Below are positions 30,800 to 40,066 of a stretch of DNA of 50,192 nucleotides, piece after piece. Each line of letters opens with the position of its first letter. Position 1 is the first letter of the stretch. Source of the DNA: an uncultured bacterium (GTDB lineage: Bacteria > Actinomycetota > Coriobacteriia > Coriobacteriales > Atopobiaceae); NCBI GenBank assembly GCA_905214865.1, contig CAJMNO010000017.1, positions 1 to 50,192 on the forward strand, read 5' to 3'. A model generated the notes under the pieces. That model was not told the DNA's origin. It was given only the letters and a program-made list of their open reading frames with translations, and ran no database searches. The translations under genes were made by a program, and so were the position numbers.

Positions 30800-33475
30800 T
30801 TGAAGGAATACCTGTCTCCCGTCGATGACGTCGTCAAGGGGGTCGCGACCGACGCGGATTCCGGACTATCCCAGGCGGAGGCGGCGCGCCGCCTCGAGAA
30901 GGACGGGCCCAACAAGCTCAAGGAGGCCGAGAAGACCCCCGTCATCGTGAGGTTCTTCCAGCAGATGGCCGACCCCATGATCATCATGCTGATCGTGGCG
31001 GCGGTCATCTCGGCCATCACGGGCATGGTGCAGGGCGAGGCGGACTTCGCGGACGTCATCATCATCTGCTTCGTCGTCGTGGTGAACGCCGTCCTCGGCG
31101 TCGTGCAGGAGAGCAAGGCGGAGGAGGCGCTCGCGGCGCTGCAGGAGATGTCCGCCGCCCAGTCCAAGGTCGTGAGGGACGGCAGGATCGTCTCGGTCCA
31201 CTCCTCCGAGCTCGTGGCGGGCGACGTCGTCATCCTCGAGGCGGGCGACGCCGTCCCGGCCGACTGCCGCATCATCGAGAGCGCCTCCATGAAGATCGAG
31301 GAGGCCGCGCTCACCGGTGAGTCCGTGCCCGTCGAGAAGCACGCCGAAGCCCTCTCCCTGGCGGAGGGGCAGGACGACATCCCGCTCGGCGACCGCAAGA
31401 ACATGTGCTACATGGGCTCCACGGTCGTGTACGGCCGCGGCCGCGCCGTCGTGGTCGCCTGCGGCATGGACACCGAGATGGGCAAGATCGCCGACGCCCT
31501 CTCGCAGGCCAAGGACGAGGAGACCCCGCTGCAGAAGAAGCTCGACGAGCTGTCGAGGATCCTCTCCGTCGCGTGCATCATCATCTGCGCCCTCGTCTTC
31601 GTCGTGACCTGGCTCAAGCACGGCATGGGCTTCTTCTCCAACATCAACCTCGTGCTCAACACCTTCATGGTTGCCGTCTCGCTCGCCGTCGCGGCGATTC
31701 CCGAGGGCCTTGCCGCCGTCGTGACCATCGTGCTCTCCATCGGCGTCACCAAGATGAGCCATCACAACGCCATCATCCGCAAGCTCACCGCCGTCGAGAC
31801 CCTTGGCTGCACGCAGCTCATCTGCTCGGACAAGACGGGCACGCTCACCCAGAACAAGATGACCGTCGTGCGCCACGAGACCCAGAACCTCGACTCGCTG
31901 GTCACCTGCATGGCGCTGTGCTCCGACGCCAAGTGGGACGACGCCGAGGGCAAGGCCGTGGGCGAGCCCACGGAGGCCGCCCTTGTCGCCGATGCCGCAA
32001 AGCGCGGCTTCACCTCCGCAGACCTTGACTCCGCCAACCCCCGCCTGGGGGAGGCGCCCTTCGACTCGGGCCGCAAGATGATGTCCGTGGTCAACCAGGA
32101 CGAGAACGGCAAGATCGTCCAGCACACCAAGGGCGCGCCCGACGAGATCATCAAGCGCTGCACCAGCATCCTCACGTCCGACGGCGTGGTGCCCCTCACG
32201 GACGAGACGCGCGAGCTCATGCTCCGCAAGAACAAGGCCATGGCAGACGACGCGCTGCGCGTCATGGCCGCCGCGCGCCGCGTCTGGGACCACGAGCCCG
32301 AGAGCTATGACGCCCCCTACCTCGAGCAGGACATGACGCTCATCGGCCTCTCCGGCATGATCGACCCCGTCCGTCCCGAGGTGAAGGGTGCCATCGGCGA
32401 GGCGCACGACGCCGGCATCAGGGTCGTCATGATCACGGGCGACCACATCGACACCGCCGTTGCCATCGCCCGCGAGCTCGGCATCATCAAGGACCGCTCC
32501 CAGGCGATCACCGGCGCGGAGCTCGACAAGATCTCGGACGAGGAGTTCCTGGACAGGATCGAGGACTTTGGCGTGTACGCCCGCGTGCAGCCCGAGCACA
32601 AGGTCCGCATCGTCGACACCTGGAAGAAGAAGGGCAAGATCGTCGCCATGACCGGTGACGGCGTCAACGACGCCCCCTCCATCAAGCGTGCCGACATCGG
32701 CGTGGGCATGGGCATCACCGGCACCGACGTCACCAAGAACGTCGCCGACATGGTCCTCGCAGACGACAACTTCGCCACGATCGTCGAGGCAGTGGAGGAG
32801 GGCCGCAGGATCTATGACAACATCCGAAAGGCAATCGCGTTCCTGCTCTCGTCCAACCTCGCCGAGGTCATCTCGGTCTTCGTCGCCTCGCTGATTGGCT
32901 TCACCATCCTCGAGCCCACGCACCTGCTGTGGATCAACCTCATCACCGACTGCTTCCCCGCGCTCGCAATGGCCATGGAGGTCGCCGAGCCCGGCCTGAT
33001 GAAGCGCAAGCCCCGCAACGCCGACGACGGCGTGTTCGCCGGAGGCATGGGGCTCGACTGCCTGGTCCAGGGCATCGTCATCTCCGTCCTCACGCTCGTC
33101 TCCTACTTCGTTGGCCTCTCCATCGAGCATGTGCCCGTGGCTGACGTCATCTCCGGCGCCAACCTGGGCAGGGATGGCATGACCATGGCGTTCCTCACCC
33201 TCTCGATGGTCGAGATGTTCCACTCCTTCAACATGAGGAGCCGTCGCCAGTCCGTCTTCAAGCTCCCCACCCAGAACGTGTGGCTCTGGCTCGCGTTCGC
33301 CGGGTCCCTCGTCCTCACCTTCGTGGTGATCGAGACCCCGCTCTCCGTCGCCTTCGGCTTTGCCGAGATCAACGCCGGGGAGTACGCGATCGCGATGCTG
33401 CTCGCGGCCTGCATCATCCCCATCGTCGAGATCTACAAGGCCATCATGAGGGCGGTCGAGAAGAGGCGCGCCTAG
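30800..33475 (+). CDS. Calcium-translocating P-type ATPase (PMCA/SERCA type)
   Basis: The 891-residue P2-type cation pump has an N-terminal cation-ATPase domain, actuator loop TGES (about 172-175), phosphorylation site DKTGTLT with Asp344, nucleotide site KGAPDEI and hinge MTGDGVNDAPS (from 617), plus about ten membrane segments including AAIPEGLAAVV in M4. The PEGL in M4 is typical of Ca2+ pumps. Start: TTG at 30800 is preceded by a near-perfect AGGAGG at 5 bases; no ATG in this frame has comparable support. It exports Ca2+ (or Mn2+) from the cytoplasm. rsgA follows 19 bases later. Confidence 0.93.
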   Translation: MKEYLSPVDDVVKGVATDADSGLSQAEAARRLEKDGPNKLKEAEKTPVIVRFFQQMADPMIIMLIVAAVISAITGMVQGEADFADVIIICFVVVVNAVLGVVQESKAEEALAALQEMSAAQSKVVRDGRIVSVHSSELVAGDVVILEAGDAVPADCRIIESASMKIEEAALTGESVPVEKHAEALSLAEGQDDIPLGDRKNMCYMGSTVVYGRGRAVVVACGMDTEMGKIADALSQAKDEETPLQKKLDELSRILSVACIIICALVFVVTWLKHGMGFFSNINLVLNTFMVAVSLAVAAIPEGLAAVVTIVLSIGVTKMSHHNAIIRKLTAVETLGCTQLICSDKTGTLTQNKMTVVRHETQNLDSLVTCMALCSDAKWDDAEGKAVGEPTEAALVADAAKRGFTSADLDSANPRLGEAPFDSGRKMMSVVNQDENGKIVQHTKGAPDEIIKRCTSILTSDGVVPLTDETRELMLRKNKAMADDALRVMAAARRVWDHEPESYDAPYLEQDMTLIGLSGMIDPVRPEVKGAIGEAHDAGIRVVMITGDHIDTAVAIARELGIIKDRSQAITGAELDKISDEEFLDRIEDFGVYARVQPEHKVRIVDTWKKKGKIVAMTGDGVNDAPSIKRADIGVGMGITGTDVTKNVADMVLADDNFATIVEAVEEGRRIYDNIRKAIAFLLSSNLAEVISVFVASLIGFTILEPTHLLWINLITDCFPALAMAMEVAEPGLMKRKPRNADDGVFAGGMGLDCLVQGIVISVLTLVSYFVGLSIEHVPVADVISGANLGRDGMTMAFLTLSMVEMFHSFNMRSRRQSVFKLPTQNVWLWLAFAGSLVLTFVVIETPLSVAFGFAEINAGEYAIAMLLAACIIPIVEIYKAIMRAVEKRRA

Positions 33476-33494
33476 CGCGCTGGCGGGAGGTCGC

Positions 33495-34679
33495 ATGGCG
33501 AGGAGGTCAAACAGGAGGGGCAGGGGCTCGCGCTCCACTCGTCCGCGCGGGGAGGGCGTCACCTCCCTCCCCGCGCTCTCCTCGCTCCAGGACCTTCCCA
33601 CCCTGGGGGAGCTGCACGCCACTCCCCCTCAGCTTCGAGCGTTCGACGAGGCGTCATGCGACGCAGTGCGTGAGCTGGGGGAGGGCGCCTCTCCCGCAAT
33701 CGGCTGCGTCGTGAGGCTCGACCGCGGGTATCCCGCCGTCGCGACCGAGGGCGGCCTCGTCCGCGCGGAGTTTGCCGCGTCCCTCACCAAGGGCGAGTTC
33801 TCGCGCGTCGCCGTGGGCGACTGGGTGTGCGTCCTCGTCCCCCAGGGGCACGACATGGCCATCATCCGACAGATCCTGCCGCGCGAGAGTGACATCGCGC
33901 GCTGGCGCGGCGGGTCCAGGGGAGAGAGGCAGACCCTCGCCGCAAACGTGGACACCGTCCTCGTGGCGCAGGCGCTCGGCGCATCGGGCGTGGACGTCGA
34001 CCGCATCGCGCGGTCCGCCGTCATCGCCCTGGACTGCGGGGCGTCGGTCGCCGTCGTGCTCACCAAGGCGGACAGGGCGGGTGCCGACGGTCTAGCCCGT
34101 TCCGTCTCGTCGGTCCGTGCGGTGCTGGGCGACCAGGTTCCCGTGGTCGCGTGCTGCGCGGGCGCGGATGAGGAGGACGGCGACCTTCCAAACGTCGCGC
34201 TCGACTCCGGTGCCGGATGGGGGACGGAGGGCGTTCGCGCCCTCGTGCCGCCCGGCAGCATCGCCATCGTCCTCGGCGAGTCCGGCGCCGGCAAGTCCAC
34301 GCTCCTCAACGCGCTCCTGGGGCACGAGGTGCTCCAGACGGGCTCGGTCAGGGCATCTGACGACGCCGGCAGGCACACCACGGTCGCGCGTAGGATGGTC
34401 TCCCTGCCCGGTGCCGGCGTCATCGTCGACGAGCCGGGCCTTCGGAGCCTTCCGCTGATCGGGCACGAGCGCGGCCTGGCAAAGCTGTTCCCCCGCGTGG
34501 CGCAGGCGGCCGGAGGGTGTCGCTTCCGCGACTGCACCCACACGCACGAGCCTGGGTGCGCCGTCCGTGCCCTCGCCGCATCGGGCGAGGTCCCCCCGGA
34601 GCGCGTCGATACGTACGTCTCCCTCGCCTCAGAGATGCGGGCCTCCGCCGCCGAGCTCGATCCCGACGTGACCCTCTAG
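33495..34679 (+). CDS. rsgA: Ribosome small-subunit biogenesis GTPase RsgA
   Basis: The 394-residue circularly permuted GTPase releases maturation factors from the 30S subunit. It has an N-terminal OB fold, then G4 (LTKAD), G1 GESGAGKS (from residue 261), G2/G3 (AGRHTTVARRM, VDEPG) and a C-terminal zinc module CRFRDCTHTHEPGC. About 45 basic, low-complexity residues precede the OB fold (RRSNRRGRGSRS), longer than in E. coli. GGGAGG precedes the ATG. It is 19 bases after the P-type ATPase gene, so probably co-transcribed. Confidence 0.95.
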   Translation: MARRSNRRGRGSRSTRPRGEGVTSLPALSSLQDLPTLGELHATPPQLRAFDEASCDAVRELGEGASPAIGCVVRLDRGYPAVATEGGLVRAEFAASLTKGEFSRVAVGDWVCVLVPQGHDMAIIRQILPRESDIARWRGGSRGERQTLAANVDTVLVAQALGASGVDVDRIARSAVIALDCGASVAVVLTKADRAGADGLARSVSSVRAVLGDQVPVVACCAGADEEDGDLPNVALDSGAGWGTEGVRALVPPGSIAIVLGESGAGKSTLLNALLGHEVLQTGSVRASDDAGRHTTVARRMVSLPGAGVIVDEPGLRSLPLIGHERGLAKLFPRVAQAAGGCRFRDCTHTHEPGCAVRALAASGEVPPERVDTYVSLASEMRASAAELDPDVTL

Positions 34680-35021
34680 CGGGGCTGCCGGACAGATTGG
34701 GGCGGCGTCTGCCCCCGTCGTCGCCTCACGGTCGAGCCTTCCAGTGCCTCCGTGGCGATGCTCCCGGTCGGCGTCCCATGGGCGTCTCGCCCATCCGCGG
34801 GGGTGCCGACGCGTGCGGACGCGCGCGATGTCCCCGACGCGGCTCGCACGTGGCTGGCCGCGCGTTGGGACAATCGGCCAGTCGCTTCCGGGCGACTGCA
34901 GCTGCGCGCAATGTATGCACAACCTAACTGCGGGACTATTTCAGACGGGCAGTCCCCTTCGCCTCCCCAGACGGGAGAATCGCCCATATGGGCAATTCGA
35001 ACGCTTCTGGGGAGGTCTCTC
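34680..35021 (+). promoter_or_regulatory. Structured leader of the Tad pilus operon with sequestered ribosome binding site
   Basis: There is no gene in these 342 bases. Four stem-loops are visible: ATGGGC/GCCCAT (34778-34794), CAGTCGC/GCGACTG (34879-34898), GGGACT/AGTCCC (34932-34956) and a long CCTCCCCAG/CTGGGGAGG stem (34962-35015) that encloses the palindrome GCCCATATGGGC (34982-34993). The 3' arm of the last stem contains GGGGAGG, the Shine-Dalgarno sequence of cpaB 6 bases before its ATG, so folding would hide it. No known riboswitch core was recognised. The promoter is not identified. Confidence 0.6.
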
Positions 35022-35777
35022 ATGTCTCTGCGCTTCAGGCTGGCTCTGTCGACGGCGTGCGCCGTCCTTGCCGCCCTGCTGTTCATTGTGTACGCGGGAC
35101 ACGTCCGCGCCGAGGCGGACTCGGTCCGCGAGGAGGCTGCCGCCCGCTTTGGCGGCGACGTCGTGAGCCTAGTGGTTGCGACCAAGAACCTCAAGGCGGG
35201 GGACGAGGTCAGCAAGGCGAACGTCCGCGAGAGGGGTTGGGTCTCGTCGCTCGCCCCCGAGGGGGCGATCACCAGCCTTGACGTGGTCATGGGGAGCAAG
35301 GTCGCCATTCCCGTGGCAAAGAACGCCCCGCTCACCAAGACCTCATTCGAGGACCCCTCTCCCATGGTTCAGGTCCCCTCCGGGTACGTGGCCGTGAGCA
35401 TCCCCGCCTCCGAGCGGGTCGGCGTCACGAGTGGCGTCCCCACCGGCGCATCGCTCACGGCCTACCAGCTGGGCGACTCCGGAGCCAAGGTCATCGCCAG
35501 GGGCCTCAGGGTCCTCTCGTCCACGCAGGAGGGCTCGCTGGGGATGGACTCCCGCGAGCTGACCCTTGCGGTGAGGCCGGAGGACGTGGAGCGGGTCCTC
35601 TCGGCAAGCACCAGGGGAGACCTGCGGCTCGTCCTGCCCTCCGAGGACATCGCCGCGGGCAAGGCGGGCGAGGTGGACTCCGCCCCCGAGCAGCGGGAGC
35701 AGGGCGAGGGAGGCGACGCCGCGGACTCCAAGGCGTCCGCCGGGGAATCGGCTGGCCAAGGAGGCGAGGGGCGATGA
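35022..35777 (+). CDS. cpaB: CpaB/RcpC-type Flp pilus assembly protein
   Basis: The 251-residue protein has an N-terminal membrane anchor (about 5-25) and an SAF domain (about 48-115: VVATKNLKAGDEVSKANVRE), then an RcpC/CpaB-like beta region (VAVSIPASERVG). The C-terminus is Glu/Ala/Gly-rich and disordered. In Gram-negatives CpaB works with the secretin; here, without an outer membrane, it likely helps anchor the assembly platform at the wall. It is the first gene of the Tad operon, and its stop overlaps tadZ (ATGA). Translation may be controlled by the upstream hairpin. Confidence 0.85.
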   Translation: MSLRFRLALSTACAVLAALLFIVYAGHVRAEADSVREEAAARFGGDVVSLVVATKNLKAGDEVSKANVRERGWVSSLAPEGAITSLDVVMGSKVAIPVAKNAPLTKTSFEDPSPMVQVPSGYVAVSIPASERVGVTSGVPTGASLTAYQLGDSGAKVIARGLRVLSSTQEGSLGMDSRELTLAVRPEDVERVLSASTRGDLRLVLPSEDIAAGKAGEVDSAPEQREQGEGGDAADSKASAGESAGQGGEGR

Positions 35778-37123
35778 CGGAGCTGTGGATCGGATGCTGC
35801 TCGCGGGGGTCGAGGCGCGACCTCGCCCGTGCGCTCGACTCCGTGTCACCGCTTGCGACGCTGGTGTTCGCGACGGACGCAGCGGACCTCAGGAGGCGGT
35901 TCGAGGATGAGGAGCCCAACACGGTGGGGGCCGTGGTTGGCCTCACCGAGGACGGCGTCTCCGACGTCAACGTCGCCGCCGCAGTCGCGCATGACGGCAG
36001 GGCGTCCGAGGTCCTGCTCGTCACGCGCGAGGCGAGCGGATCGCTTCGCTCCAGGGCCAGGCAGGCCGGCATCACCCGCGTGGTCGAGATGCCGCGGGGC
36101 GTCGAGCCCGCCCGGGAGGAGGGGGCTCCCATCAACCAGGCGCGGGGGCGCGTGGAGCCGGACGTCACCTCCCCTCGGGCGGGGTTGGGAGGAGGAGAGG
36201 TGCGGTCCGCCAAGGTCCTGTCCGCCCCCGCCGGCATGACGCCCCCCGACGTCGCGAGCGCCCGCGCGACTCCTTCCGCCCCGCGGGTGGAGGCCGAGCC
36301 CTCCGGTGGCGGACCCATACTGTGCCTCTCCTCCGGGCGGGGTGGCGTGGGAAAGACCACCATCGCCGCGTGCTGCGCCGTGGCGGCGGCATCCTGGGGC
36401 ATGCGGGTTGCGCTGGTCGACCTGGACCTGTCGTGCGGCGACCTCTGCTCGCGCTTTGGCATAGGGTCGCCGTCTGACCTCGCGCGGCTCGGCGGGGAGC
36501 CCACCCCCGAGCAGATGGGGCGGCTTGGGGTCAGGTGCGCTGAGGGCGTATCGCTCTGGGGTCCCTGCGACCGGCCGGAGATGGCGGAGCGGGTCGCTCC
36601 GGTCGTCCCCGAGCTCCTCCGCTACCTCTCGTCGCGCCACGACCTCGTGGTGGTGGACACGTCGACCACGTTCTGCGAGGCGACGGCCCGGGCGGCGCAG
36701 GTGGCCGACCGCGTCCTCCTCGTCCACGACGGGGCGCGGGGTTCGCTTGCCTCGCTCGGGAGGGCGAGCGCGCTCGCGGTGAGGCTGGGCGTCGCCAGGA
36801 CGCGCATGGTGCGCGTGCAGAACATGGCGGACCCAAGGGCCCGGTTCGAGCCCGCGCTCGGCAGGGCGGAGGCCGGCCTCGAGGGCGCCCGTGCGTTCAT
36901 GGTCGCGGACGGGGGCGAGGCGGGGGAGGAGCTCCTCGACGCCGGCGAAGTGGAGGACCTCATGGGCGAGAGGGGCGACCTCGCGGAGTCGGTCGCCTAC
37001 CTCGTGGCGCAGATCCTCTCGGAGCTGGGTAGCCTTCCCGACTGCGAGGACGCTCGCCACGCGCTCGAGGCAAAGCCGGGGCGACGCAGGGGCCTGTTCG
37101 GCAGGAGAAGGGAGGCGGAGTGA
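35774..37123 (+). CDS. tadZ: TadZ/CpaE-type pilus localisation ATPase
   Basis: The 449-residue protein has an N-terminal receiver-like atypical domain (~1-110), a Pro/Ala/Glu-rich linker and a C-terminal MinD/ParA-type ATPase with deviant Walker A GRGGVGKTT (188-196), LVDLDLSCGDL and VVVDTSTTF. TadZ/CpaE proteins place the Tad machinery at a cell pole or site. The end is basic (RRRGLFGRRRE). It overlaps cpaB by 4 bases and the next gene by 1-4 bases (TGATG), indicating tight coupling. Confidence 0.9.
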   Translation: MTELWIGCCSRGSRRDLARALDSVSPLATLVFATDAADLRRRFEDEEPNTVGAVVGLTEDGVSDVNVAAAVAHDGRASEVLLVTREASGSLRSRARQAGITRVVEMPRGVEPAREEGAPINQARGRVEPDVTSPRAGLGGGEVRSAKVLSAPAGMTPPDVASARATPSAPRVEAEPSGGGPILCLSSGRGGVGKTTIAACCAVAAASWGMRVALVDLDLSCGDLCSRFGIGSPSDLARLGGEPTPEQMGRLGVRCAEGVSLWGPCDRPEMAERVAPVVPELLRYLSSRHDLVVVDTSTTFCEATARAAQVADRVLLVHDGARGSLASLGRASALAVRLGVARTRMVRVQNMADPRARFEPALGRAEAGLEGARAFMVADGGEAGEELLDAGEVEDLMGERGDLAESVAYLVAQILSELGSLPDCEDARHALEAKPGRRRGLFGRRREAE

Positions 37124-38472
37124 TGTCGGTTCTCGAGCTGGTCATGGAGCAGGAGGGCGCCGCGACGCCGGCGGAGCGGGCGGCTGCCACGCAGGGCGGG
37201 GGTCTCTCCCCCCATAGGGCACGCGAGCTCAGGGAGGCCCTCAAGCACGAGCTGGTCGAGAGGCTGGGACTCGAGGCGGTCGCCTCCATCGCCGCGTCCC
37301 GGGACCCGCAGAAGTCGCGCGGCGAGCTTGCCGTAGCGTGCCGGGCCATCCTCAATGGCGGCGCGTTCGCGTCCCTCTCGCCCGAGGAGGGGGAGCGGCT
37401 GGTCTCCCAGGTGCTCGACGACGTGTGCGGGCTCGGCCCCCTGCAGAGGCTCCTCGACGACGAGAGCGTCACCGAGGTCATGGTCAACGGCAAGGACGCC
37501 CTGTTCTTCGAGCGGGACGGCACCATCCATCCGGCGGAGACGGTCTTCGATTCCGATGAGCAGATCCTCATGGTCGTGGACCGGATCCTCGCGCCGCTTG
37601 GGAGGAGGTTCGACCGCAGCTGTCCCATCGTGAACGCGCGCCTCAAGAACGGGGACCGCGTGAACGCCGTGGCGCCTCCCGTTGCCATCGACGGGCCCAT
37701 GGTGACCATCCGCAAGTTCTCCAACCGCATCACGTCGATGGCCCGCCTGGTGGAGCTCGGGTCGCTCCCGCCCTGGTACGCGACGCTGCTCAGCTGGGCC
37801 GTGAGGCTCCGCCAGGACATCGCCGTGGCAGGGGGGACGGGGTCGGGCAAGACCACGCTCCTCAACGCGCTCTCGTGCGAGGTCCCCCTGGGGGAGAGGA
37901 TCGTGACGATCGAGGACTCGGCGGAGCTCAGGTTTGACAGCCATCCCGACGTCGTGCGGCTCGAGGCGCGCACGGCGTCCATCGAGGGCTCGGGCGAGAT
38001 CACCATCAGGGACCTCGTGAAGAACGCGCTCCGCATGCGGCCCGACCGCATCGTGGTCGGCGAGGTCAGGGGGGAGGAGGCGGTGGACATGCTCCAGGCC
38101 ATGAACACGGGGCACGACGGCTCGCTCACGACGCTGCACGCCGGGACGCCCGACGAGGCGGTCCTGCGCCTGGTGCTGATGTCGCGCTTTGGGATGGACC
38201 TCCCCACGGACATCATCGAGGAGCAGGTGGCGACCGCCCTCGACCTGCTGGTCATGAGCCAGAGGTTCCCCGACGGGAGGCGCTACATCACCTCGCTCTC
38301 CACCGTCGGCAGGGCGGAGGGCGGCGGGGTCGACCTGGGGGAGGTCGTCTCGTTCGACGAGGGGTCGCGCTCGTGGCGCCTGGTCAGCGAGCCGGGCTTC
38401 GTCCAGAGGGCGCTGGACGAGGGGACGCTCGACCTTGGGGAGGTGGGGGAGTGGAGGCGCTCTGCGTGCTAG
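37123..38472 (+). CDS. tadA: TadA/CpaF pilus assembly and retraction ATPase
   Basis: The 449-residue type II/IV secretion ATPase powers Flp pilus extension. It has an N-terminal domain (LEAVASIAASRD, LLDDESVTEVMVNG), Walker A GGTGSGKTT (237-245), the Asp box (VTIEDSAELR), Walker B GEVRGEEAVDML and the His box TTLHAGTPDEA. All catalytic motifs are intact. A GTG at 37120 is an alternative start; the ATG overlaps the tadZ stop. It acts at the inner face of the membrane with TadB and TadC. Confidence 0.95.
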   Translation: MSVLELVMEQEGAATPAERAAATQGGGLSPHRARELREALKHELVERLGLEAVASIAASRDPQKSRGELAVACRAILNGGAFASLSPEEGERLVSQVLDDVCGLGPLQRLLDDESVTEVMVNGKDALFFERDGTIHPAETVFDSDEQILMVVDRILAPLGRRFDRSCPIVNARLKNGDRVNAVAPPVAIDGPMVTIRKFSNRITSMARLVELGSLPPWYATLLSWAVRLRQDIAVAGGTGSGKTTLLNALSCEVPLGERIVTIEDSAELRFDSHPDVVRLEARTASIEGSGEITIRDLVKNALRMRPDRIVVGEVRGEEAVDMLQAMNTGHDGSLTTLHAGTPDEAVLRLVLMSRFGMDLPTDIIEEQVATALDLLVMSQRFPDGRRYITSLSTVGRAEGGGVDLGEVVSFDEGSRSWRLVSEPGFVQRALDEGTLDLGEVGEWRRSAC

Positions 38473-39389
38473 CCGTCGCCCTGCTCGCCTGGGTGGTTCC
38501 GTTCACCCTCCTCGGGGGCACCCTGCCGCGCCCCCATGGCTCCGGTGGCGCTGCCAGGAAGGCGAGGCGTGCCCTCGAACCGCTCCTGCTCGCCCTGGGC
38601 AGGGGTCGCCTCGTCCGTCTCCTCCTGCGGAACGAGTCGTGGGAGGGGGCATCCCGCGCGGTTGCGGCGAGGGTTTCGTTGGCTGACGGGCTTACCGACG
38701 ACGAGGGGGGATGTGCGCTCCTGGTTGCCGGAACCGCGGTGCTGGCCGCGCTCCTCTCGCTTGCCTCCCGGTCTCTGGCGGGACTTCCCGTCGCCGTCGC
38801 GCTGGTGGGCTCGTCGGTCCCGGCGTGGTGGGCCTCCAAGAGGCGGGAGAGGCGCCGCGAGCTCTCTCGCGCTATGCCGGGGGTGTTCAGGACGCTTGCG
38901 ATGGCGATGGGGTCGGGAGAGACACTCTCGCAGGCGGTGTCCTACCTCGGGAGCCACGAGCGCGGGGCGGCGGGCGAGGCGTTCTCGCGCGCGTCGCTCA
39001 GGCTGAGCTGCGGCGAGTCTGTCGAGGAGGTCATGGCTGCCCTCCCCAGGGAGCTTGACGCCCCGGGGGTCGCCCTCCTCGCCACCTCGCTCGCGATCTC
39101 GCAGCGCACGGGGAGCCCGCTCAGGGGGCTCTTCGAGTACTCCGCGCGTCTGGTCGAGCGGCAGGGCGAGTTCGAGCGCCTCCTCATGGTGAAGACCGCC
39201 CAGGTGAGGCTGTCGGTGCGCATCGTGTGCGCGATGCCCATCGCCATGATCCTCACGCTCTCGCTCATATCGCCGGACTTCCAGAGGGGGCTCACCCAGC
39301 CCGTGGGAATCGCCTCGGTCGCGATTGCCGCCCTGATGGACCTCGCGGCGCTCGCGATCATCCGGCGCCTCATGAGGGGGGTCCTGTGA
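38451..39389 (+). CDS. tadB: TadB-like pilus assembly membrane protein
   Basis: The 312-residue platform protein has N-terminal membrane segments (VLAVALLAWVVPFTLLGG; LLVAGTAVLAALLSLA; LAGLPVAVALVGS), a cytoplasmic T2SF domain (MPGVFRTLAMAMGSGETLSQAVSYL) and C-terminal membrane helices (IVCAMPIAMILTLSLI; ASVAIAALMDLAALAII). The GTG start at 38451 is inside the end of tadA and follows GGGGAGGTGGGGGA; this overlap of 22 bases suggests coupled translation. It forms the platform with TadC. Confidence 0.88.
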   Translation: MEALCVLAVALLAWVVPFTLLGGTLPRPHGSGGAARKARRALEPLLLALGRGRLVRLLLRNESWEGASRAVAARVSLADGLTDDEGGCALLVAGTAVLAALLSLASRSLAGLPVAVALVGSSVPAWWASKRRERRRELSRAMPGVFRTLAMAMGSGETLSQAVSYLGSHERGAAGEAFSRASLRLSCGESVEEVMAALPRELDAPGVALLATSLAISQRTGSPLRGLFEYSARLVERQGEFERLLMVKTAQVRLSVRIVCAMPIAMILTLSLISPDFQRGLTQPVGIASVAIAALMDLAALAIIRRLMRGVL

Positions 39390-40030
39390 TGGGTGCCGTG
39401 GAGGCGTGCCTGGCGACCGCGGCGGCCGGCTCCGTGTTCCTGGGGGCGATGGGCCTGACCTCGGGTCCCACCCGTCGCGCGAGGGAGGCGACCCCCGGCT
39501 GGGTCGCGGGGGTCTCCCAGGCGGTCGCGGCGATTCCCGTCGTCAGGGAGTCGAGGCGGCGGGCGGAGCTCGACAGGAGGCGCGCCGCGTGCCTGCGCGA
39601 GCTGCCCGGGCTCATCGACGTGCTGACGCTCGGCCTCATGGCGGGCCTCTCGTTTGACGCCTCGCTCGAGCTGTACCTCTCGCGCTACGACACCGAGCTC
39701 TCGGCGGCCTTCGGCGAGGCGATGACCTCGTGGCGCATGGGGGTCGCCGGCAGGGGCGAGGCGCTGGAGGGGCTCGCGGAGCAGATGGGGGTGTCGGCGC
39801 TGGGAAGCTTCGCCTCCATCGTGTCGCAGGCGCTCGAGTTTGGCTCCCCGCTTGCGGAGGCGCTCGAGGCCCAGGCGCAGGTGATCCGCGACGAGCAGAG
39901 GTCGGAGCTGGAGGAGGAGATCGAGCGCGTCCCGGTGAAGATGCTCGTCCCCCTGGGGACGCTCATCGTCCCGGCGATGCTCCTCGCGATCCTGGGCCCG
40001 CTCCTCAGCTCGTCGCTGGGGACGGTCTAG
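39389..40030 (+). CDS. tadC: TadC-like pilus assembly membrane protein
   Basis: The 213-residue T2SF-domain protein has an N-terminal membrane helix (LATAAAGSVFLGAMGLT), a cytoplasmic domain LRELPGLIDVLTLGLMAGLSFDASLELY and C-terminal helices (MLVPLGTLIVPAMLLAILGPLL). It is shorter than typical TadC proteins (about 300 residues), mainly in the N-terminal membrane part. The ATG overlaps the tadB stop (TGATG). It pairs with TadB as the inner membrane platform. The pilin gene follows after a 36-base gap. Confidence 0.88.
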   Translation: MGAVEACLATAAAGSVFLGAMGLTSGPTRRAREATPGWVAGVSQAVAAIPVVRESRRRAELDRRRAACLRELPGLIDVLTLGLMAGLSFDASLELYLSRYDTELSAAFGEAMTSWRMGVAGRGEALEGLAEQMGVSALGSFASIVSQALEFGSPLAEALEAQAQVIRDEQRSELEEEIERVPVKMLVPLGTLIVPAMLLAILGPLLSSSLGTV

Positions 40031-40066
40031 CCGGAGGCTGCTCCGGTGCGGATGGAAGGAGAGGGA

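Noticed and set aside
30866..33622. 918-residue minus-strand open frame opposite the P-type ATPase
   Set aside because: Shadow frame of a clear ATPase gene with all motifs on the plus strand.
34680..35021. Cyclic-di-GMP (GEMM) riboswitch upstream of the tad operon
   Set aside because: The conserved GEMM core sequences are absent; only unspecific hairpins are visible.
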